Shown: positions 25,101 through 32,984 of the stretch, piece by piece
Layout: each line of letters starts with the position of its first letter
How positions within the stretch are numbered: the first letter of the stretch is position 1
NCBI RefSeq assembly: GCF_000004195.4
Contig: NC_030683.2
Coordinates: 3,565,133-3,629,132 of the forward strand
Length of the DNA stretch: 64,000 nucleotides
DNA from: Xenopus tropicalis
Taxonomy: Eukaryota > Chordata > Amphibia > Anura > Pipidae
Direction of reading: 5' to 3'
Notes under the pieces: model-generated
The model's input: the letters and a program-made list of their open reading frames with translations, nothing else
Told to the model about the DNA's origin: nothing
The model's database searches: none
Made by a program: the position numbers and the translations under genes

Positions 25101-26134
25101 ACCCATTCATTCCTCATTCTCACTGGGTTTATAGTTATGTGTAACTGTCACTGTGTCTGTCCCTTTCCCTTCCCTGCACTGCTGGTTCTGACTCCTGATA
25201 CAACTCCCCAATATCCATTCATTCCTCATTCTCACTGGGTTTATAGTTATGTGTAACTGTTACTGTGTCTGTCCCTTTCCCTTCTCTGCACTGCTGGTTC
25301 TGACTCCTGATATAACTCCCCAATACCCATTCATCCCTCATTCTCACTGGGTTTATAGTTATGTGTAACTGTCACTGTGTCTGTCCCTTTCCCTTCTCTG
25401 CACTGCTGGTTCTGACTCCTGATACAACTCCCCAATACCCATTCATTCCTCATTCTCACTGGGTTTATAGTTATGTGTAACTGTCACTGTGTCTGTCCCT
25501 TTCCCTTCCCTGCACTGCTGGTTCTGACTCCTGATACAACTCCCCAATATCCATTCATCCCTCATTCTCACTGGGTTTATAGTTATGTGTAACTGTCACT
25601 GTGTCTGTCCCTTTCCCTTCCCTGCACTGCTGGTTCTGACTCCTGATACAACTCCCCAATATCCATTCATTCCTCATTCTCACTGGGTTTATAGTTATGT
25701 GTAACTGTCACTGTGTCTGTCCCTTTCCCTTCCCTGCACTGCTGGTTCTGACTCCTGATACAACTCCCCAATACCCATTCATTCCTCATTCTCACTGGGT
25801 TTATAGTTATGTGTAACTGTCACTGTGTCTGTCCCTTTCCCTTCCCTGCACTGCTGGTTCTGACTCCTGATACAACTTTCCAATATCCATTCTAGAACAT
25901 TCCCATTGTCCATATATAGATATGTATAGTTGCAATAAGCCAGGTATTTATGTGTATATACTGTATATATGACCATACCTCGGTGCCAATAGACTGTCGG
26001 TTGAGATCTATGGGGGGGTAGACTGGTTTAGGCTTCGTTAGCACATAGATGAAAGCAGAGATCCCAACAGTAATGAGACTAACGATCAATGGAGTGGGGA
26101 GGGGGGTGAAGAGGAAGCTCAGGCAGCAGAACAT
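4021..26134 (-). CDS. acsl5: acsl5, long-chain acyl-CoA synthetase 5 (20 coding exons, complete)
   Basis: Enzyme of fatty-acid activation: fatty acid + ATP + CoA gives acyl-CoA + AMP + PPi, on the ER or mitochondrial outer membrane. I spliced 20 exons by hand; all junctions are GT-AG, phases agree, and the frame is 683 codons without a stop. Residues about 13-32 form an N-terminal membrane anchor. The ATP/AMP P-loop motif FTSGTTGDPKG is at 260-270, YGQTEC at 443-448, the FACS signature DGWLHTGD at 518-525, [14 protein letters not shown] at 539-552, and the C-terminal catalytic-lysine motif TPTLKAKR at 656-663. The N-terminus ([15 protein letters not shown]) and the C-terminal IDSLY favour ACSL5 over ACSL1 and ACSL6. 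Divergent placement next to a gucy2g-like gene matches mammalian synteny. Oddity: Ala145 stands where the family has Trp in RPEW. Every catalytic motif looks intact. Confidence 0.96.
4387..4458 (-). CDS. acsl5: acsl5 coding exon 19
   Basis: Acceptor CATTAG|GCAGTG; donor GAGCAG|GTAAGT. Encodes [20 protein letters not shown] then SFEQ; 72 nt, residues 614-637. Confidence 0.95.
4608..4822. repeat. (GATA)n microsatellite in acsl5 intron
   Basis: Interrupted gata/gatg tetranucleotide tract between coding exons 19 and 18. Confidence 0.95.
4917..5018 (-). CDS. acsl5: acsl5 coding exon 18
   Basis: Acceptor TTCCAG|TCGTGT; donor AATAAG|GTGAGA. Encodes [20 protein letters not shown] through DLCANK; 102 nt, residues 580-613. 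Confidence 0.94.
5390..6285. repeat. 179-bp tandem repeat, about 5 copies
   Basis: Landmark gatggaaccccgactgtgag recurs at 179-bp spacing; the first copy is partial. It lies in the intron between coding exons 18 and 17 of acsl5. Confidence 0.93.
6788..6931 (-). CDS. acsl5: acsl5 coding exon 17
   Basis: Acceptor TTGCAG|AACGGA; donor CTCAAG|GTAAGG. Encodes [20 protein letters not shown] then [14 protein letters not shown], the hinge and C-terminal subdomain entry; 144 nt. A 104-bp tandem array lies about 25 bases upstream of the acceptor. Confidence 0.95.
6957..8835. repeat. 104-bp minisatellite, about 18 copies (array A)
   Basis: Unit landmarks are ggaatgttctgggcacacaa, ccccatactgtactgtct and cccatatgtataaatac. 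It starts about 25 bases from the coding exon 17 acceptor. Single-base indels cluster between about 7480 and 8380. The same unit recurs at 22965-23815. Confidence 0.96.
8870..9260. promoter_or_regulatory. Single-copy intronic block with clustered AATTA/TAATTA motifs
   Basis: Unlike its repeat neighbours this segment is unique and carries many homeodomain-type cores: gtaattaag, ttattaattt, tcaattagcc, gaattaattac, ctaattaattg, ccaattaaac. It resembles a conserved non-coding element, but function is inference. Confidence 0.35.
9463..9579 (-). CDS. acsl5: acsl5 coding exon 16 (FACS signature)
   Basis: Acceptor TCCTAG|GTGTGT; donor CTACCT|GTAAGT. Encodes [19 protein letters not shown] and [15 protein letters not shown], the fatty-acyl-CoA synthetase signature; 117 nt, residues 493-531. 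Confidence 0.95.
9775..12195. repeat. 40/42-bp C-rich minisatellite, about 60 copies, with higher-order structure
   Basis: Unit: ccccagaaatgtcccccc followed by accccatactctccaacagg. A gtaacccccc variant makes 42-bp units. Rare variants (ctctctaacagg at 10061 and 11279, ccatcagg at 10271 and 11488) reveal a duplicated block about 1217 bp apart. The array ends about 10 bases from the coding exon 15 donor. Confidence 0.96.
12205..12293 (-). CDS. acsl5: acsl5 coding exon 15
   Basis: Acceptor CCCCAG|GTCATG; donor GGAGAG|GTAGGA. Encodes [20 protein letters not shown] then YFSSNGEGE; 89 nt. A 40-bp minisatellite begins about 10 bases after the donor. Confidence 0.94.
12466..12538 (-). CDS. acsl5: acsl5 coding exon 14
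   Basis: Acceptor CAATAG|ATATTT; donor CAGCAG|GTAACA. Encodes [20 protein letters not shown] then DFTA, including the YGQTE adenylate-forming motif; 73 nt, phase 1. Confidence 0.94.
12558..13495. repeat. 50-bp C-rich minisatellite, about 19 copies
   Basis: Unit: cattatccccctcatcccac, cctagcaacctcagcc, cactcctggct. It fills most of the acsl5 intron between coding exons 14 and 13, starting about 20 bases from the exon 14 acceptor. Confidence 0.95.
13654..13749 (-). CDS. acsl5: acsl5 coding exon 13
   Basis: Acceptor CTTCAG|GACACC; donor TGCCAG|GTACGT. Encodes [18 protein letters not shown] through AALGCQ; 96 nt, residues 407-438. GGRVRV..T.AAP is a family hallmark. Confidence 0.94.
13921..13998. 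mobile_element. 78-bp MITE-like element with perfect 17-bp terminal inverted repeats
   Basis: atatttattatagtgtg at 13921-13937 is the exact reverse complement of 13982-13998. The interior is non-repetitive. It looks like a very short, young miniature inverted-repeat element inside an acsl5 intron. Confidence 0.6.
14073..14207 (-). CDS. acsl5: acsl5 coding exon 12
   Basis: Acceptor CCCCAG|ATACAA; donor GTCCAG|GTAAGT. Encodes [18 protein letters not shown] through [12 protein letters not shown]; 135 nt, residues 362-406. Confidence 0.93.
14528..14990. repeat. 19-bp minisatellite, small array (about 24 copies)
   Basis: Unit caagatggagacagtaggg. It is the same unit as the large array at 15745-19372 but lies in the next intron (between coding exons 12 and 11). 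Confidence 0.95.
15078..15212 (-). CDS. acsl5: acsl5 coding exon 11
   Basis: Acceptor TTCCAG|ACAGTG; donor GACAAG|GTGTTT. Contains [14 protein letters not shown] and [17 protein letters not shown], both highly conserved in long-chain acyl-CoA synthetases; 135 nt, residues 317-361. Confidence 0.95.
15370..15565. repeat. C-rich short tandem repeat
   Basis: Alternating ccccagctgtaccc and ccccagtcctaccc segments with a 66-bp longer period, directly beside the coding exon 10 donor. Confidence 0.8.
15567..15644 (-). CDS. acsl5: acsl5 coding exon 10
   Basis: Acceptor ACACAG|AGCACC; donor GTGCAG|GTACAG. Encodes [20 protein letters not shown] then FERVVQ, containing the conserved [10 protein letters not shown]; 78 nt, phase 0 at both ends. 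Confidence 0.94.
15745..19372. repeat. 19-bp minisatellite, large array (about 190 copies)
   Basis: caagatggagacagtaggg with common g/a variants (caggacaag, ggggacag). It occupies most of the acsl5 intron between coding exons 10 and 9. The minus strand lacks stops in all three frames, giving artefactual frames of 944, 879 and 589 codons. Confidence 0.97.
19460..19533 (-). CDS. acsl5: acsl5 coding exon 9 (second half of P-loop)
   Basis: Acceptor CTCTAG|GTGACC; donor ACAGAG|GTACAG. Encodes [20 protein letters not shown], completing the nucleotide-binding motif; 74 nt. The next intron (15645-19459) holds the 3.6-kb 19-bp array. Confidence 0.94.
19674..19725 (-). CDS. acsl5: acsl5 coding exon 8 (first half of P-loop)
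   Basis: Acceptor CATCAG|CCCCCC; donor ACCACAG|GTAAGT. Encodes [17 protein letters not shown], the start of the AMP-binding signature; 52 nt, phase 1. The intron splits the motif within the codon for Gly266. Confidence 0.94.
20005..20600. repeat. 120-bp tandem repeat, about 5 copies
   Basis: Landmarks gatcagggtttagtttccc, acatggttgctaggcaccc and gggatataaatatgggggg recur every 120 bp. Acsl5 intron between coding exons 8 and 7. Confidence 0.93.
20796..20828 (-). CDS. acsl5: acsl5 coding exon 7 (33-bp micro-exon)
   Basis: Eleven codons, [11 protein letters not shown], matching the LGKEHFRKPV stretch of mammalian ACSL5. Acceptor TTGCAG|TACC, donor CCAGTG|GTAAGT. Phase 0 on both sides, so skipping it would keep the frame. 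Confidence 0.9.
21040..22160. repeat. Compound tandem repeat with about 310-bp higher-order unit
   Basis: cacaaagagtacccaatc and cttctgcttgtctgcttgtg segments recur. The block at 21411 repeats at 21721 (310 bp) almost exactly. It fills the acsl5 intron between coding exons 7 and 6. Confidence 0.88.
22218..22396 (-). CDS. acsl5: acsl5 coding exon 6
   Basis: Acceptor CCACAG|CTGATC; donor ATTGAG|GTACAA. Encodes [17 protein letters not shown] through [11 protein letters not shown], residues to 237; 179 nt, ends phase 0. Confidence 0.92.
22610..22709 (-). CDS. acsl5: acsl5 coding exon 5
   Basis: Acceptor CCCCAG|GCAGTT; donor AATAGAG|GTAAGA. Starts [18 protein letters not shown] and contains [14 protein letters not shown]. 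The first residue is Ala where homologues have Trp (RPEW). Length 100 nt, ends phase 1. Confidence 0.93.
22813..22914 (-). CDS. acsl5: acsl5 coding exon 4
   Basis: Acceptor TGTAG|GTGGCT; donor CCAGAG|GTAATC. Residues 111-144, [17 protein letters not shown] to [10 protein letters not shown]; 102 nt, phase 0 at both ends. It ends with the family motif RPE. Confidence 0.94.
22965..23815. repeat. 104-bp minisatellite, about 8 copies (array B)
   Basis: Same unit and orientation as array A at 6957-8835, but every period is exactly 104 bp with only point variants. It accounts for almost the whole 935-bp intron between coding exons 4 and 3. Confidence 0.97.
23850..23914 (-). CDS. acsl5: acsl5 coding exon 3
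   Basis: Acceptor AAATAG|GGAAT; donor AAACAG|GTGAGT. Encodes [21 protein letters not shown], an ACSL-specific stretch. Its downstream intron (22915-23849) is almost wholly a 104-bp tandem repeat that starts about 36 bases past the donor. Confidence 0.93.
24283..24391 (-). CDS. acsl5: acsl5 coding exon 2
   Basis: Acceptor CCGCAG|GGCGG; donor TCTCAG|GTATCC. It starts with GGAR as in mammalian ACSL5 and contains [14 protein letters not shown]. Length 109 nt, ends in phase 1. Intron 24392-25978 upstream is nearly filled by a 112-bp minisatellite. Confidence 0.92.
24440..25890. repeat. 112-bp minisatellite, about 13 copies
   Basis: Landmarks tgactcctgatacaactccc, ctcactgggtttatagttat and ctgtccctttcccttccctg. 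It nearly fills the intron between acsl5 coding exons 2 and 1. It is unrelated to the MITE-internal 112-bp unit elsewhere in the window. Confidence 0.95.
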
Positions 26135-26143
26135 TGGGGCGAT
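25979..26143 (-). CDS. acsl5: acsl5 coding exon 1 (start codon)
   Basis: Acceptor CCAG|ATCG ends at 26144, after a T-rich tract. Nine bases of 5'UTR precede ATG at 26134. It encodes residues 1-52, including the hydrophobic anchor [20 protein letters not shown]. Donor ACCGAG|GTATGG at 25979, phase 0. Confidence 0.93.
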
Positions 26144-26869
26144 CTGGTTAAAGAAGCAAAAAAAAAAAGCAAAATACTTGTTAGAAAATAGTTATATATT
26201 AGTTCAACTGAGTTCCATTGTGTAAATGGCTGTATAACCCAAGCATATGCAGTATATATATATATATCTATCATTATCGTTATTATTTTAGCTTTTCCTA
26301 ATAGTCTTGCACTCTTGCTTTGCTGCTGTTCCTGCTTGAATGATTCCAATGTTTAGTCCCTTGTTTTCACAGCAAAGAACCTCTTAGGTTATTGTAACTA
26401 ATGGCATTTTGAGCAAAAAAGCAGACAAAATATGATTCTATAGCCGGAACGGTCCATTTTGGCTCTCAGGACCCTATGGCACCCCCATACTGTAGGACGG
26501 ACCCCCCCACTACCCACCCCAATATATCCATTAGTGATATATTGGGGTGAATTCTAATTTTCTCTTCTGGCCATCGAATATTGGTTTATAACCAAGAATT
26601 ATACGTGATTCTAAAGGATAAATGCAGAAAGAGGCATAGTACCCAGGGGAGATCCTGAGCCAAGGAACTAACAATCTACTCACCGAACCCATTTGCCTGT
26701 ATTGCCCCATAAAGCAGTGAGACACAGATAAATCAGATACATTATATGAACTGCAATGAGGTGGGATTGCTGCCCCAAAGCACCAAAATGGAGGCAAAAG
26801 TTCCCATGATGCTCAGTGCTATTTAACAAGACTATTTCCAATAATAATTCAGACCCCCCCCAATCTCAT

Positions 26870-27130
26870 ATTATTAGAATGATCGGAAAATCGATTCCAT
26901 GGTCCCAGCTCTCCTTGTTGGTTGCGTTTTAATTGTGTTTTGCTGCGTGTGTGGACTCGCTGTGTTGTGCAAACCCAGGGGCCAATTAGCTCGGGGCATG
27001 ACAATGTGTAAGGAGTTTGCAGTGTAATTAATTTAATTATGACTTTTGAGGAAATTTGTGTTGTGTCCCTAATTACAGTGTCACCTTGGCGGCCACCGAC
27101 CCACACAGCCCCCACAAACTCCATGACTGA
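26870..27130. promoter_or_regulatory. Single-copy block with TAATTA motifs in acsl5 intron 1
   Basis: Unique sequence with gtaattaatttaattatg, cctaattacag and ccaattagctc, plus a GC-richer tail (ccttggcggccaccgac). Candidate conserved regulatory element on motif density alone. Confidence 0.3.
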
Positions 27131-27194
27131 CCCTCCGTGGGTTCCTAACATGAAAGGGAAAATATATTGTAATTATCAGATTATCTATTGCTTT

Positions 27195-28245
27195 TTAAAG
27201 GGGAACTCTACCTGAACCCTTTTTTTGCATAATAAACCATAATGTAATGCCAATAAACTGTTTGGATCTCAATAAGGGGTAATTATATCTTAGTTGGGAT
27301 CAAGTACAGGGTATCTGTTTTATTATTACAGAGAAAAGGGAATCATTTAACCATTAAATAAACCCAATAGGGCTGTTCTGCCCCAATAAGGGGTAATTAT
27401 ATTTAGTTGGGATCAAGTACAGTTTACCTGTTTTATTATTACAGAGAAAAAGGGAATCATTTAACCATTAAATAAACCAAATAGGGCTGTTCTGCCCCAA
27501 TAAGGGGTAATTATATCTTAGTTGGGATCAAGTACAGGTACTGTTTTATTATTACAGAGAAAAGGGAATCATTTAACCATTAAATAACCCAATAGGACTG
27601 TTCTGCCCCAATAAGGGGTAATTATATCTTAGTTGGGATCAAGTACAGGTACTGTTTTATTATTACAGAGAAAAGGGAATCATTTAACCATGAAATAAAC
27701 CCAATAGGGCTGTTCTGCCCCAATAAGGGGTAATTATATCTTAGTTGGGATCAAGTACAGGTACTGTTTATTATTACAGAGAAAAGGGAATCATTTAACC
27801 ATTAAATAAACCCAATAGGGCTGTTCTGCCCCAATAAGGGGTAATTATATCTTAGTTGGGATCAAGTACAGGTACTGTTTTATTATTACAGAGAAAAGGG
27901 AATCATTTAACCATGAAATAAACCCAATAGGGCTGTTCTGCCCCAATAAGGGGTAATTATATCTTAGTTGGGATCAAGTACAGGTACTGTTTTATTATTA
28001 CAGAGAAAAGGGAATCATTTAACCATTAAATAAACCCAATAGGGCTGTTCTGCCCCAATAAGGGGTAATTATATCTTAGTTGGGATCAAGTACAGGTACT
28101 GTTTTATTATTACAGAGAAAAGGGAATCATTTAACCATGAAATAAACCCAATAGGGCTGTTCTGCCCCAATAAGGGGTAATTATATCTTAGTTGGGATCA
28201 AGTACAGGTACTGTTTTATTATTACAGAGAAAAGGGAATTATTAA
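27195..28245 (+). mobile_element. MITE-internal 112-bp tandem array, copy A (about 8.6 units)
   Basis: Unit ataaggggtaattatatctt, agttgggatcaagtacagg, tactgttttattattacaga, aaagggaatcatttaacc. Later units alternate ccattaaataaa and ccatgaaataaa, so a dimer was amplified. I recall Xenopus MITEs with such internal repeats (Xmix/Xstir); the name is from memory and uncertain. Confidence 0.8.
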
Positions 28246-28249
28246 AGAA

Positions 28250-29054
28250 ATGTAACCTGTGAGGCAATTCTGTCCTATTCCTACTGGACGAAATTGGAAG
28301 AATTTCAATTTTTATGAATTTTATTTCCCAGGGATTTTGATATGGAAACAGAACAACACAAGACTGAGGATCAGACTCTTTTGAAAATGTAGAAAGAGAT
28401 AAAAAGGCCACGTTTGTGTAGATTCACGCTTTGGCCACAATCCCAGGCAGAGTTCAGAGTCCCCAGTAATCTGTGGAGTTTATTCCCATCGTACGTAGCA
28501 GTTACACTCTAACCCCCAGCCGGGAGGTCAGGATTCCAAGGGTAAATATACACTTTGCATTGTGGGCCAAAGGGCAGCGCTCATTCCTAGAGCCGAGGAA
28601 AGGGCGACACTTGGGGCAATTTGTGTGCAATAAATGTTGCACCAGTGGCCAATGAGGGTTCATCCTTTCTGCCAATTGGCCAGAGCCGTTTCCGTTCCCG
28701 CAATCTTTCATCCCTTGCGCAATGTCCCAGATACTCTGATATGGGAATAATTAATGAATTGTAATATTGCCCATTTAATAGGGCATTAGTTGAGATGACG
28801 GGGGGCGCCCCCAACCCACCACGAAACAAGGGGAATATCACCCCATAAATTCTACTTATGAAGTTTCCCAGCCCAAATGACTGCTCGGAACAAATTACAA
28901 ATAGAATTTTTCGACTGTACTGTAGGGGTGAACTCATATTACTGCAACCCCCTCTTTGCAAATTCACTTGGGTCATTCCATCTCAGGGAAATCGGCCCCA
29001 ACCGGGCTGAACTGGTACCTTGGAATGGCTCTATTTTAGCTGGTTCACCATTGA
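28250..29054. other. acsl5 intron 1, non-repetitive part; no gene seen
   Basis: Mostly single-copy sequence without exon-like frames bounded by splice sites. A 129-codon minus frame at 28587-28976 has no recognisable motif and no supporting splice context. Confidence 0.5.
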
Positions 29055-29480
29055 ATTAACTTTTTGTATGTTATAGAATGGCCCATTATAAGCAACTTTT
29101 TAATTGGTCTTCATTATTTATTTGTTATCGTTTTTTTAATGATTTTCCTTCTTCTTCTGCCTCTTTCCAGCATTCAAATGGGGGTCACTGACCCCGGCAG
29201 CCAAACCCTATTGCTCTGTGAGGCTCCAGTTTTATTGTTATTGTTACTTTTTATTCCTTATCTTTCTATTCAGCCCCTCCCCTATTCATATATCAGTCTC
29301 TCATCCAAACCACTCCCTGGTTGCTAAGGTAATTTGGACCCTAGCAACCAAATAGCTGCTGAAACTCCAAACTGGAGAGCTGCTGAACGGAAAATGAAAT
29401 AACTAAAAAACGACACATAATAAAAAATGAAGACCAATTGCAAAATCTCTCAAAATGTTAACTCAAAGGTGAACATCCAC
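29055..29480. mobile_element. Dispersed MITE (TTAA/T2-like), near full length
   Basis: Starts ttatagaatggcccattata and ends caaaggtgaacatccac. Internal landmarks aattggtcttcattattt, ggttgctaaggtaatttgg and gaagaccaattgcaaa recur at 41775, 52070 and 61130. I recognise this as an abundant Xenopus element; the family name is uncertain. Confidence 0.65.
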
Positions 29481-30011
29481 TTTTTTACACCTTAGTAAAT
29501 ACCGATATCCCCCCCCCCCCAGCTGGTTGGAAATGCCTGAGTGCTGATAGTACAGCTGCTGCGCAACCTGATAAAGGGCAAATAAGGACATGGGTTTGGG
29601 CATTTAGCCGTAGAGGTGGAACGTGGTGAAGGAGAAACACAGAGCTATGCAGGGCCATGGGAATGAATAGATTGGGGTATATTGGGTGCCCCCCACCTTT
29701 ACCTCTAAGGGCTGCAGTACTGATAGGGAGACACTGCCATAAGCGCGACCTTTTGGGCAACCGTCCAAAACTGACATTGGTTCCCGGCAAGAAAGGTAAA
29801 TATCTGCTCTCAAGCAGGAGGGTAAAGGTGGCATTTACAGCCCTGACATTTAATTGTCCCCTAGATACTGGGCACATTGTAACTGCAGGCACTCAGCCAG
29901 TTAAAGGGAAACCACAATCAGTTTAACAAATTATATATATATTTTTTCTTTCAATAACTAACATTACTTCTCTGGATGCAAATAATACCCTCATTGGTTT
30001 TTTGCAGCAGT

Positions 30012-31068
30012 GATCTTAGTTGGGATCAAGTACAGGTACTGTTTTATTATTACAGAGAAAAGGGGATCATTTAACCATTAAATAAACCCAATAGGGCTGT
30101 TCTGCCCCCAATAAGGGGTAATTATATCTTAGTTGGGATCAAGTACAGGTACTGTTTTATTATTACAGAGAAAAGGGAATCATTTAACCATTAAATAAAC
30201 CCAATAGGGCTGTTCTGCCCCAATAAGGGGTAATTATATCTTAGTTGGGATCAAGTACAGGTACTGTTTTATTATTACAGAGAAAAGGGAATCATTTAAC
30301 CATTAAATAAACCCAATAGGGCTGTTCTGCCCCAATAAGGGGTAATTATATCTTAGTTGGGATCAAGTACAGGTACTGTTTTATTATTACAGAGAAAAGG
30401 GAATCATTTAACCATTAAATAAACCCAATAGGGCTGTTCTGCCCCAATAAGGGGTAATTATATCTTAGTTGGGATCAAGTACAGGTACTGTTTTATTATT
30501 ACAGAGAAAAGGGAATCATTTAACCATGAAATAAACCCAATAGGGCTGTTCTGCCCCCCAATAAGGGGTAATTATATCTTAGTTGGGATCAAGTACAGGT
30601 ACTGTTTTATTATTACAGAGAAAAAGGAATCATTTAACCATTAAATAAACCCAATAGGGCTGTTCTGCCCCAATAAGGGGTAATTATATCTTAGTTGGGA
30701 TCAAGTACAGGTACTGTTTTATTATTACAGAGAAAAGGGAATCATTTAACCATGAAATAAACCCAATAGGGCTGTTCTGCCCCAATAAGGGGTAATTATA
30801 TCTTAGTTGGGATCAAGTACAGGTACTGTTTTATTATTACAGAGAAAAGGGAATCATTTAACCATTAAATAAACCCAATAGGGCTGTTCTGCCCCCCAAT
30901 AAGGGGTAATTATATCTTAGTTGGGATCAAGTACAGGTACTGTTTTATTATTACAGAGAAAAAGGATATTCATTTAAAAAAATGAATTTGTTGTTTAAAA
31001 TGGGAGATGGCCTTTACAAAATCCTTTCTGGATAACAGGTTTCCAGATAACAGATCCCATCAGCCGGA
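30012..31068 (+). mobile_element. MITE-internal 112-bp tandem array, copy B (about 8.4 units)
   Basis: Same unit as copy A. It is followed by the element's right end: ggagatggcctttac, tttctggataacaggtttcc, agataacagatccca (to about 31066). The left end is truncated at 30012. Confidence 0.8.
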
Positions 31069-31374
31069 GTGAAGACTAAAATTGAGTGGGCACAAGACTC
31101 AGTTGGTTCTGTACCAAGTACTGCAAGTTCTGAACCGAGGCAAAATTAAAACCTATAATAACTAACACTATTAGCATTTGTGTGTGTCAGCGTCAGAAGC
31201 AAAACACAGAATCTGTATTGTCCATATTGTCAGCATAACTGAACATGCAATGACCTTAGATTGTAAGTTCCATGGGTCAGGGAGTCATTGCACCCAATTA
31301 AATAGTGGATAAGTAGTAGCACTGTATGGCAACAAAAGCAAAGATGAATTATCTTTATTGTATTGTCTGTGTAC

Positions 31375-31558
31375 TGTCTATCTATCTATCTATTGCCTGT
31401 CTATTCATTTATGTATCTGTCTATCTATCTATTGCCTGTCTATTCATTTATGTATCTGTCTATCTATCTGTCTATCTATAGTCTGTCTATTCATCTATTT
31501 ATTTATGTCTATCTATCTATCTATCTATCTATTGCCTGTCTAGTCATCTATTTATTTA

Positions 31559-31604
<46 letters not shown>

Positions 31605-31655
31605 ATCTGTCCATCTGTCTGTCTATCTGTCTGTCTATCTATCTGTCTGTCTTAT
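31375..31655. repeat. (CTAT/CTGT)n microsatellite
   Basis: Interrupted tetranucleotide tract in acsl5 intron 1, about 250 bases before the non-coding exon donor. Confidence 0.93.
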
Positions 31656-31908
31656 GTCATCTCAATCATATTTAGAATTTAATTCCTTTGTTTAATATCC
31701 GTTAGTATATTTACATTTTGATTTGTACTGATATATCATAATATAAATTATATATTGTCGACGTCTTTCCCCTTCTCATACCCCAGAATTCACAGCTATA
31801 GATACTGCCTTATACTTTTCCTATGTGCAATGTTCCCAATCAGTGCAGCTGAGTAAGGAGAGGCCCATAATGCACTGCACTGGGGGTTGTACATTTGGGG
31901 GTACTTAC

Positions 31909-32070
31909 CTCAGTGTCCCGGCTCGGGGTGGTGGATCCTACAAACTATTGGGCCGCTCAGACCCTGCAGAAGAGGCTGATCTCTAGGACAGATCCTGCTC
32001 AGGACTGTGCCCCAGTTCTCCCCCAGCTGCTCTATTAATTGGCCGCACAGAGAGTGTAATCTTTGTACCT
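31909..32070 (-). other. acsl5: acsl5 non-coding first exon (5'UTR), 5' end approximate
   Basis: On the minus strand a strong donor, CACTGAG|GTAAGT, ends an exon at 31909. The sequence just upstream is unique and moderately GC-rich, unlike the surrounding repeats. The first coding exon (25979-26143) has an acceptor 9 bases before its ATG, so a separate upstream 5'UTR exon is required, and this is the best candidate. The transcription start is not visible in the sequence; a CCAAT motif at about 32037-32047 (minus strand) suggests it lies near 31980-32030. Inference from splice signal and position only. Confidence 0.6.
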
Positions 32071-32100
32071 TCCCCGCAGCAGGTTCAAAGGTAGAAATCC
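32030..32100 (-). promoter_or_regulatory. Candidate acsl5 promoter with DR1-like nuclear-receptor site
   Basis: The stretch aggttcaaaggta at 32081-32093 matches a direct repeat of AGGTCA-like half-sites with one spacer (DR1), the type bound by HNF4 or PPAR/RXR. A second related element is at 32057-32070 (minus-strand AGGTACAAAGATTA), and a CCAAT box (GGCCAATTAAT) lies at about 32037-32047. ACSL5 is known as a lipid- and intestine-regulated gene, so such sites would fit. Occupancy is inference. Confidence 0.4.
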
Positions 32101-32429
32101 AGTTGTTTGAATAGAGTCAATGAGCTGCCTGTCATGAAGAGGTTAAATGCAAGACGCTTGTGTCATTGAGCAACAAGGGAACCTCATCTGCCGGGGTTAC
32201 AACATCCTAAAGTGGAATTTGTGCGCCGCGTTACGGCAATCGCTGGAATATAGCAGCGCAGCCTGGTAAAACACACACAGACACTTGGCAGGGTCAGTCC
32301 ATTCCATGAAGAAACCCCTTCTCATTTGTTCTATGTTCTAGGTGTTAGTTTGGCCTTTATTTCAATCCTGGACCAAAACCATTGCCTTTGCCATTTCTAT
32401 ATGCTCAGGGGTTGTACGCCTTTGAATAA

Positions 32430-32620
32430 ACTTTAAGTATGATATAGATGTTGATACAATATGCAATTGGTCTTCATTTTTTTTATTGCTGTGGTTTTTC
32501 GGTTATTTTGCTTTCTATTCATCAGCTCTCCAGTTTGGTTTTTCAGTCGCTATCAGGTTGGTAGGGTCTTGTGTACCTAGCAACCAGACAGTGGTTTGAA
32601 TGAGAGACTAGAATATGCAT
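32430..32620. mobile_element. Fragment of the TTAA/T2-like MITE
   Basis: gcaattggtcttcatttt, tcagctctccagtttgg and ctagcaaccagacagtgg match parts of the element at 29055-29480. Partial copy in the intergenic region. Confidence 0.5.
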
Positions 32621-32984
32621 GGTCGGACTGGGGGGTGCAGGGCTCACCGGGGCTGCTGCCTCAGGGACCCCTGTACCCCCAAATGAGCACCCATGCAGCC
32701 TTCACATCCCCAAACGCAAAGCTGCTAGGAAAAGGATATTCAATAACGCACCAAAAGTTGATAGAAAGGTGGGCCACCCCCTTAATCAGGCCTGGTAGAA
32801 AATCCTATCAGCGGACGACCATGTTTGCCCGGCCTGGCACCTCAGCAGGAACTCCGCATGGGAATTTACTGTCGGACAAAGGCTGAATGTTGGGGTCGGC
32901 CTGGAAGACCTAGGGTTGCCCCCCTGGGATCATAGGAGTCACAGGGCACACAAACAAGCCAAGGCACACATACATGCTAGGCCC

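Noticed and set aside
4021..26134. Assignment as acsl1 or acsl6 instead of acsl5
   Set aside because: N-terminal sequence, 683-residue length, C-terminal IDSLY and the divergent cyclase neighbour all fit acsl5 better.
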